Virus record (IMG/VR): IMGVR_UViG_3300042903_000081
Span: 1 to 28,829 of that record
DNA from: a virus
Reading direction: 5' to 3' (one strand)
Length of the DNA: 28,829 bases
How positions within the stretch are numbered: the first letter of the stretch is position 1; each line of letters opens with the position of its first letter. Under the pieces are notes generated by a model. The model had not been told where the DNA came from. It saw only the letters and a list, made by a program, of their open reading frames with translations, and ran no database searches. Position numbers and translations under genes: made by a program. This document shows, one piece after another, positions 22,620-28,829 of the stretch.

Positions 22620-25600
22620 TCAGACTACCACCTGTTCTTGCTCTCGCGTGTCCTGTGCGCTTGCAAAATGTGCCCAGTCAAGCATGTCTTTGTCGATGGG
22701 CACCAGGTAATACCCTCCGAGAACCGCATGGCCAGTGGCGTGAGTAAGTCCAATTGAGCCGTAGATAGACTGGCGGTTCTTGCCCATCTGAGAAAGCAAT
22801 GTCATTAGTCTATCGAACAGCAAATTATCGTACAACACCTCAAAGTTGGGCACATTGGAAACCGATATAAAATCGCGAAAATCGGATAGAGTAATCCACA
22901 CGTTAACCGGAGTCCATCGTTGCATTATCTGGTCTGTGTAGCGCCCTTCTTCTTTGAGCTTGTTAACGATTCTTTGTATAAGCCGCCGTGGCGCGTAGCC
23001 CACTTCGTTCTCCAAAAAGCCTGGAATGGTGAAGTGCATGTTCGTACCCCCAACACTTTCTCCGAGATTTAGAGATTCAACTAGGATTCGCGCGGAAAAT
23101 CGGGGTTGGTCCATTGCGCCTACCCAACGCAACGATGGGATTGCGCCCGATGCAAACCCGACCCAATCGAAACCAAGTTTCTTGGCGGTGATGATACCAT
23201 CCCGAATCACCATATCGCGCCAATCCATGCCCCAGGGCCTGAAGAGCGCATTCACTATCCTGTCGCGCGTCTTGGAGACGTAAGAGAGAAATTCTTGCGC
23301 ATCCCTGCGAATCCGTTCGAGCTCGGTCTCGCTTATTGGTGTAACAGGGGCTTCCCACCACGCTTTTTCGTACGGGTCGATGTGACTCTGACTAAGAACG
23401 TCGTAAAGGCTTAAGCCATGCTTCTCCTGTAACGAACGCACAATTTCGTCCAGTTTTTTCCACAATACATTTTCCAGAAATCTGCTGAGCGCTCGTCTAA
23501 TAACAACGTGCGGGGCTTCTTTCGGGTCCACAAGCAGATTTAAGAGTGCGGCCTTTACAAGCGTGCGAACCTGCTCGGGTAGGTTTGGTTCGAGCAATCC
23601 AGTTGCAACGTTATAAAATCGCGGAATGCCAATAGTTTTGGCCATCCAGGGAATTCTTTGGCCTATCGGAGCGCTGCGCGGCGCTTTGTGGTACGTAGCT
23701 AGTGCTTCAATCAGCTCTCCGATGCCGAAGTCGCTCATTTTCTCTATGCCTGAGGCCGAAATGGGACTTTTGACGGCCAGAGCTGTGAGCATGAGTGTGG
23801 CTAAAAATTTCTCTGGCCTTTTTTCAAGGAGACTAATGTCCCATGCTGTGCCTCTAGTCATCTCTCTGAGAGGCGCAAAGACTGGCTGCCTTAGAACGCC
23901 ATACACGAAGTCGTCCCATGCTCGTTCGACTACCTCGCTTTTTTCCATGAACTCACGATAAATTTGCATCATCTGGTTCTTGTTCTGAACCAGCAAGCGA
24001 CGTAACTCAGGGTTTTGCTCGATGTCCGACTGCACCTCCGTAACGGCGAGAAATGGAACTTCCGCGAATCGAGTAGACACTCTGTGGTCCAGGGCCTCCT
24101 CTGTCGTTAGGGAGAAGAACTCCGAGAGCTTGTCATCCTCCCCCGTAAGTGGCCAGTCATCGAGCTTGCGCACAAAAAATGCTGCGCTTGGGTGCATGTG
24201 GCTGAATGCGAGCTGAACAGCACCTGGCGAAGTTAGATTCCCATAATGCTTCGGCGACTGAACTCCCGACACGAATTGAGAGCGGGCTACTGACAGGCTG
24301 CCCCCGTAAGCTACCCGCAGTTCATAATTCTGAGGAAATTGCCCATAATCGGCCTCCATCATCTTGGGGGTACCAAAATATACAACTGGCGCCTTTTTAG
24401 GTTTGACGCCAGGCCCAACCAGGGCAATGTCAGTCTCTGGACCCCTCTTGGCCGCCCACCGATAGAGGTCGTCGCGACTCACCTGATACACATGCTCAAT
24501 CATTTGGAATGGGTTTTTATCGCGGCCTTCGGGAATCGTACGATAAGCCCAGTACAATGCCTCCGACACATGATGGTGGAATGGCGGAAAAGGGGTGTGC
24601 CGGAAGTACTGGAGATGCCGTCCCTGAGCCGTTTCCACATCTGCTGCGCTGACATTATGGGCCTCCGGCAAATCCTTGATTACGTGCCGTTCTCGAATAT
24701 GAATGGGCACGAATCGGTCCGCCACGCGCTCGGCAAAACTTTTCACAATTTGGTCTGTTGAGGCCGAGGCATCGAGACCCAGCGCCTCAAGGATGCCGCG
24801 ATAATGCTTCGAAATTTCCTTGGGCGAGGCACCGCGCTTTTGTGCATCGAGCATGTCCTTAAGTTTGCTCACAGCCGTCCCGAGGTCGGACCCGAGCCAG
24901 TGGTAGAAGGTCTGGACATCCTTCCGCGATGCTTGCTCATGCAGGAACCGGAGCGCCTCTTGGGTTTCTGGAGACTCCGCGATGATGTTGTCGATTCGTT
25001 TTCCTTGCAGAGCCGCTTTCCCGAGGGCGAATGCCTGCTCAAGCCAAAAGCCTTCGCTCTCCGTGCCGGCAATCACCAGTTTCAACCCTGGTGGATAAAT
25101 GGCCGATTCCGTGATTTGCGATTCAGGACCTAATTCGGCTCCCACCGGAGTGGTAACAATTGTGCGTTGTCTTAATGTCGCTTTCTTGTGAGCTTGAGGT
25201 ATGTCAACATGAAAAGTACGGTACCTGATTCTGGCCGCCTGTTCGCTCAAATTCTCCATGCCGGTAGGCACAAGCGACTTCGGATGCTGGGGCTTAAGGC
25301 CAAACCAGGGCCTCCGTAAAGCCTGCCAATCGACGGCCATTCCCAGGACAGGGGCAGCGCCGGCAAGAATTTCGGGGAGAAAAGCTACAAGATTCGCAAT
25401 CCCCTGTTCCCGTTCGCTTGCCTGGGCGTACGGAGTTAGTCCAAAACTCTGCGCAACAGATTGAGGCAGCCGCTCAAGGTACTGCGCCACACCTCCGGTT
25501 GCCGGTCTCCCCGAGGCTAGTTCGCTAAGCGATCGGAGCACGGAAGCGCCCGTCGCCACAGGCTCGGCAATTCCTTCGAGCGTGCGACCGGCTAGCGTGC

Positions 25601-25640
25601 TAAGCGCAGATTTAAGGGTTTCGTCGTCAATTCGAGGCAT
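22620..25640 (-). CDS. Giant polyvalent-type protein, paralogue of the next gene upstream
   Basis: This is a 1006-residue protein starting at the ATG overlapping the upstream stop (TAATG). Its first about 105 residues closely match those of the adjacent 1009-residue protein: D-D-E-x-L-K, A-T-G-A-S-x-L-R, G-L-T-P-Y and A-S-E-R-E are shared in order. Other shared blocks are HLQYF, IEHVYQVSRDDLYRWAAKRG, LTSPGAVQLAFSHMHPSAAF, FLAVTEVQSDIEQNPELRR (EVQSD at 535-539), WGMDWRDMVIRDG (803-815), VGFASGAIPSLRWVGA, EVLYDNLLFDRL and GGYYLVPID. The EVQSD and later WxxMVIR...VGFASG blocks parallel the EIQSD domain of phage polyvalent proteins. The protein is otherwise of unknown function. It is encoded among virion genes, so injection into the host is plausible. 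Confidence 0.65.
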   Translation of the reverse strand: MPRIDDETLKSALSTLAGRTLEGIAEPVATGASVLRSLSELASGRPATGGVAQYLERLPQSVAQSFGLTPYAQASEREQGIANLVAFLPEILAGAAPVLGMAVDWQALRRPWFGLKPQHPKSLVPTGMENLSEQAARIRYRTFHVDIPQAHKKATLRQRTIVTTPVGAELGPESQITESAIYPPGLKLVIAGTESEGFWLEQAFALGKAALQGKRIDNIIAESPETQEALRFLHEQASRKDVQTFYHWLGSDLGTAVSKLKDMLDAQKRGASPKEISKHYRGILEALGLDASASTDQIVKSFAERVADRFVPIHIRERHVIKDLPEAHNVSAADVETAQGRHLQYFRHTPFPPFHHHVSEALYWAYRTIPEGRDKNPFQMIEHVYQVSRDDLYRWAAKRGPETDIALVGPGVKPKKAPVVYFGTPKMMEADYGQFPQNYELRVAYGGSLSVARSQFVSGVQSPKHYGNLTSPGAVQLAFSHMHPSAAFFVRKLDDWPLTGEDDKLSEFFSLTTEEALDHRVSTRFAEVPFLAVTEVQSDIEQNPELRRLLVQNKNQMMQIYREFMEKSEVVERAWDDFVYGVLRQPVFAPLREMTRGTAWDISLLEKRPEKFLATLMLTALAVKSPISASGIEKMSDFGIGELIEALATYHKAPRSAPIGQRIPWMAKTIGIPRFYNVATGLLEPNLPEQVRTLVKAALLNLLVDPKEAPHVVIRRALSRFLENVLWKKLDEIVRSLQEKHGLSLYDVLSQSHIDPYEKAWWEAPVTPISETELERIRRDAQEFLSYVSKTRDRIVNALFRPWGMDWRDMVIRDGIITAKKLGFDWVGFASGAIPSLRWVGAMDQPRFSARILVESLNLGESVGGTNMHFTIPGFLENEVGYAPRRLIQRIVNKLKEEGRYTDQIMQRWTPVNVWITLSDFRDFISVSNVPNFEVLYDNLLFDRLMTLLSQMGKNRQSIYGSIGLTHATGHAVLGGYYLVPIDKDMLDWAHFASAQDTREQEQVVV

Positions 25641-28600
25641 TAGGCAACAGCCGTTGGTTCTTCGATGACCGTATCGTTGGCGCTCGCGTACTGCATTATT
25701 GGCGCCAATTCCTGCACTGGGACCAAATAGTATCCACCCTCTTTCCCCAGTCGCCCTATGTTTGTTAAGCCAATTGCACCCTGAATGACCACTGGCGCAC
25801 CGCTGTGGTATCGCAATAGAGCTCGAACCCTATCTAGCAACAAATCGTCATATAGAACATCATATCTGGCGGAGGCATATCCTACCGACATAAAATCTCG
25901 GAAATCATTGAGAACGACCGAGAAATCCCGCTCGCCGTTTTCTATCCTTGGCATTACTCGCCTGAGCAGGCTTCGTGATGCTGTCGAAGGCTGACCATTG
26001 GCCTTTATATTGAAACGGTGGAATGTTTGCTCTGGACCGCTATTGATAAGAACTTGACTGCCGAACGGCACAGTTGCCGCGACCCAACGCCTTGCTGGGA
26101 CGCTTCCCGATGCGAACCCAACGTAGGGGACTTCTAAGTAGTAAGCAGTGGTGAATGCGTGCCGAATGACAAAGTCCCGATAATCTAGACCCCACGGGCG
26201 GTACTCCGCATTGAAGACCATCTTGGCCGTTTCATGCAGTTTCGGGAGAATTCCTTGGAGGTGGACGTCTCGAATCATCTCGCTCAACTGCCGCGCTTTC
26301 TCCTGATTCGACGGCGTCATCGCCATCATGTCGCGGGCCTTAGCCCCGATGAACTCCATGTCATATGTCGCCAGGTCTGACCAAGCGTGCAGGATAGACG
26401 TGCTTTGTGGTGGAATCTTAGGGCCATAAGCCTTAAGAGCATCCCAGGCGAAGTTGACCAAAGCATCTATTGTTGGCATTATTTGTGACTTCTCGGATGT
26501 AAGAGCTTTTTTTGCGATTAGGTCAACAAAATGGACGTAGCCCTCAAGAGGGTGATTCTCCATTTGTGAGCTAAAGAGGGAGAGAATCATCATTTTAACT
26601 GCCGCATCCAGGTCCGGCGCAACTTCTGGGGTCAGTGGGTCGCCAAAATATGTAAGCAATTGTGTCTTTGGGACCTGTATGCGACGAAAGATGTCGAGCA
26701 ATTTCTCGCCCGCGCGAGGATAACTGAATGGCTTATTAGCAAGCAAAGCCTGGACAAGCGCCTCTGTAAGCTCATTCACAGTAATTGTGGTACCCCTCCG
26801 GTAAAAATCCCGTTCCGGCACACCGGAGGTGTAAAACATGAGCGTTCCCAAGAACCCAAGCGGGTCCTTTTTGATACGCGCGAGCTCAAAGGGGCCACCT
26901 TCGAACAAGCTAAGAACGGCCTTGCTGTCTGGCAGTGATTCGACGGTCGCGAAGAATCTCTCCCACGCTCGGTTGGCTTTTTCCACGGTCTGCCAGAATT
27001 CAGCGCTGTTCTGGATGAGCTTTGTGTGGCCAACGACAATTTGCCTTCGCATTTCGGGGTTTTGTTCGATGTCCGATTGCACTTCGCTCACGGCTAAAAA
27101 TGGGGTCTTGCCCTCTTGCGACAACAGATTGACTTTGTCGGGATGCTCCCATTTGGCGAGAAATTCGCGAGCCTCGTCCTCCGGAATGGGCCATTCATTC
27201 ACTGGGCGCATCACGAACGCTGCGGAGGGGTGGAACTCCGAGAAAGCAAGTTGCGCGGAATCAGGTGGCGTTAGCCTGGGATAATGACGCGGGGCCCTCG
27301 TTTCGGGGAACAATTCCCTAATTTTTCGCGGGATTACCTTCGCTCGTGCAGTCTTTATGGGCCGGTCCTCCTCCGGCAGGTAAGGGATGCGAGACAATGC
27401 AGCATAGGGCTCGCTGGCCCATACGTCCGTGGCTGACATCAAAGCAAGAGCGGCGCGCGTTGGCCCTGGCCTTTTTGCTGCCCATCGGGCCAAATCTTTC
27501 TCTCGCACGACGTAGACGTTTTCCATGAGCTGAAGAGGCTCAAGGTGATTTCGATGAATCGAGCGGTAATAATTGCTCAGAATTGCACCTACTTCCGTGG
27601 ATAGCCCAGGAAGAGCAGAGTACTGAATGTGCTCAACCTCACTCGGCCAATGAATGACACCCTCAATCGGACCAAATAACTGTATACGCCTTTGTACAAC
27701 TGTGATGGGATAAAATCTATCCGCCAATATATCTTGCAATTTCTCGACTACTTTACGACCGAAATCCTTGGATAAGTCAATGCCCAAAAGCTCCGCCAGG
27801 CGTTTTTGCTCTTCTGCTATTTCCTGTTTAGGCGCTCCCTTTGCAATTCGGTCGGCTATACGTTGCGTTATTTCCATCGCCTTGCCGACGTCCTCCCCCA
27901 ACCAATAATGGAAGGACTTGATTTCCTTGCGGGAGAGAAGGTCCCTCAATTTTTCGCTAAGGGACACCATGTGGTACTGCGTAATTATCTCGGAGCCTGG
28001 TCTACCGAACTCCGTGATTGTTGCTAATGCACGCGGGCCGATTCCAGTAGGATATGAGTGCATGAATAATCGTGCCCCCAATGGCTGCACGTGACTGGGA
28101 TAATCAGATAATGCACTAGCCTCTTGTTTGTAGTAACCAAGCCCCTTTATGAATTCGTCGGGCGCACCGAATACTTCCTCACTCGAAGTGCCGGTTGGTT
28201 TAAAGTGGATAAACCCTTCTTTTTTGAGGCGCTCAGCCCATTTCGCATACTCTTCGGGACGATGTAACGCACCAGTTTTTTCAGTTTCGCCCCAACGGCG
28301 AGCAAACTCTATCCAGGATTGCGGCTTGCCGAGCGGTAGATTGCCTCCCTTCATTTTGGCCATGCCTAAGGCAGCGGCTCCGCCACCGGCTGCGAGAATC
28401 TCGGGCAAGAAGGAAATCAAATTGGCGATGGCTTTCTCTCGTTCCGATGCTTCGCTGTAGGGAGTGAGGCCAAATGCACGGGCAGTTCTTTCGGGAAGTT
28501 GCTCCAGAAATGGTGCAAGGCCTCCAGTGGCAGGCTTGCCAGTCGCAAGTTCGCTTAGTGCTCTTAGGGCACTCGCGCCTGTTGCGATACCCTCAGCGAA

Positions 28601-28669
28601 CTGTTCTGCTGTTCGGCCAGCGAGAGTGGCCAGGGCCTGCTTAAGTTTTTCGTCGTCGATGACTGGCAT
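25640..28669 (-). CDS. Giant polyvalent-type protein, first of the tandem set
   Basis: This is a 1009-residue protein whose ATG overlaps the upstream stop by one base (TGATG), with GGAG ten bases before. The N-terminal module (1-105) ends in an apolar helix (ANLISFLPEILAAGGGAAAL). FHYWLGEDVG (253-262) and VYVVREKDLARWAAKRPG (385-402) are shared with the downstream paralogue. RHYPRLTPPDSAQLAFSEFH (461-480) and FLAVSEVQSDIEQNPEMRR (524-542) form the polyvalent-type motif. RPWGLDYRDFVIRHAFTTAY (824-843) and YVGFASGSVPARRWVAA (849-865) may be its second half, interrupted by about 280 residues of helical insertion. It ends with DVLYDDLLLDRVRALLR and GGYYLVPVQ. No nucleotide-binding or protease motif is visible. 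Function is unknown; it is probably a delivered effector or ejection protein. Confidence 0.65.
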   Translation of the reverse strand: MPVIDDEKLKQALATLAGRTAEQFAEGIATGASALRALSELATGKPATGGLAPFLEQLPERTARAFGLTPYSEASEREKAIANLISFLPEILAAGGGAAALGMAKMKGGNLPLGKPQSWIEFARRWGETEKTGALHRPEEYAKWAERLKKEGFIHFKPTGTSSEEVFGAPDEFIKGLGYYKQEASALSDYPSHVQPLGARLFMHSYPTGIGPRALATITEFGRPGSEIITQYHMVSLSEKLRDLLSRKEIKSFHYWLGEDVGKAMEITQRIADRIAKGAPKQEIAEEQKRLAELLGIDLSKDFGRKVVEKLQDILADRFYPITVVQRRIQLFGPIEGVIHWPSEVEHIQYSALPGLSTEVGAILSNYYRSIHRNHLEPLQLMENVYVVREKDLARWAAKRPGPTRAALALMSATDVWASEPYAALSRIPYLPEEDRPIKTARAKVIPRKIRELFPETRAPRHYPRLTPPDSAQLAFSEFHPSAAFVMRPVNEWPIPEDEAREFLAKWEHPDKVNLLSQEGKTPFLAVSEVQSDIEQNPEMRRQIVVGHTKLIQNSAEFWQTVEKANRAWERFFATVESLPDSKAVLSLFEGGPFELARIKKDPLGFLGTLMFYTSGVPERDFYRRGTTITVNELTEALVQALLANKPFSYPRAGEKLLDIFRRIQVPKTQLLTYFGDPLTPEVAPDLDAAVKMMILSLFSSQMENHPLEGYVHFVDLIAKKALTSEKSQIMPTIDALVNFAWDALKAYGPKIPPQSTSILHAWSDLATYDMEFIGAKARDMMAMTPSNQEKARQLSEMIRDVHLQGILPKLHETAKMVFNAEYRPWGLDYRDFVIRHAFTTAYYLEVPYVGFASGSVPARRWVAATVPFGSQVLINSGPEQTFHRFNIKANGQPSTASRSLLRRVMPRIENGERDFSVVLNDFRDFMSVGYASARYDVLYDDLLLDRVRALLRYHSGAPVVIQGAIGLTNIGRLGKEGGYYLVPVQELAPIMQYASANDTVIEEPTAVA

Positions 28670-28829
28670 CAGAGCTGTACTCCAAATTCGTCGGTTCGCT
28701 CGGACACATTGCCAAGAACGGAGACGAAAGCAAAGAGTTCGCGCGAACGGAATTGGTAGCCTTGAATCGTAAGCTCCAGGTAGTTCGATGGAATCATCGC
28801 TGAGCCGTCGAGCGCACCTGGAAGCACGG
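28669..28829 (-). CDS. C-terminal end of unknown late gene, truncated by window edge
   Basis: The frame is open from the right edge to a TGA at 28669-28671, giving the last 53 residues, ending RSRELFAFVSVLGNVSERTD and EFGVQL. The visible piece looks beta-rich (YLELTIQGYQF). Its stop overlaps the ATG of the 1009-residue gene, so it lies upstream in the same late operon and is probably a virion protein. It is too short to identify. Confidence 0.5.
   Translation of the reverse strand, partial: VLPGALDGSAMIPSNYLELTIQGYQFRSRELFAFVSVLGNVSERTDEFGVQL

Noticed and set aside
1-28829. Diversity-generating retroelement, toxin-antitoxin pair, or integrated mobile element
   Set aside because: No reverse transcriptase, transposase, integrase, terminal inverted repeats or toxin family is visible; the ribbon-helix-helix gene has no adjacent small toxin-like partner.

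Overview
The window looks like part of a tailed double-stranded DNA phage (or prophage) genome, probably podovirus-like and probably from an uncultured bacterial host. It is packed with genes: the only gap over 150 bases is 7043-7225, and no stretch over 300 bases lacks a gene. I see no tRNA, rRNA, integrase, transposase or CRISPR array. The phage assignment rests on four things: a Redbeta/Bet-type annealase next to a Cas4-like exonuclease, a replisome-organiser-like protein, a DUF1064-type nuclease, and a long leftward late operon of internal virion-type proteins followed by holin-like membrane proteins. Pro-Thr-rich exported proteins are, from general recollection, common in deltaproteobacterial-type lineages, Binatota and Chloroflexota; that host hint is weak inference.

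Left block (1-7042), DNA metabolism. Four overlapping rightward genes come first: an unknown partial protein, a DHH-motif protein, an unknown Cys-containing protein and a DUF1064 PD-(D/E)XK nuclease. Three leftward genes follow: a possible helicase loader, a winged-helix replisome-organiser-like protein, and a small ribbon-helix-helix regulator. The organiser gene contains a 42-bp interrupted palindrome and a striking C-rich (G-rich on the other strand) tract, a lambda-O-like setting for a replication origin. Next, a strong sigma70-type promoter with paired operator-like repeats drives the rightward recombination operon (annealase, Cas4-like nuclease, small exported six-Cys protein).

The convergent gap 7043-7225 holds its own promoter-like sequence and three stem-loops, ending in a perfect 13-bp stem. 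It is either a phage small RNA or simply a terminator region.

Right block (7226-28829), all leftward. Read in transcription order (right to left) it holds: the end of an unknown gene; three roughly 1000-residue proteins that resemble each other and carry an EIQSD/EVQSD motif known from phage polyvalent proteins; a small unknown protein; a fibre-like protein; four internal-virion/ejection-type proteins; two small membrane proteins (holin-like); and then three signal-peptide proteins. The last of these is a 1423-residue protein with Pro-Thr stalks punctuated by ten FFLxxE motifs. Most junctions overlap or are a few bases apart, so the block should be translated as a coupled unit. No endolysin is recognisable in the window. 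The most unusual parts are the three giant related proteins and the exported Pro-Thr-stalk cassette sitting after the holin region.
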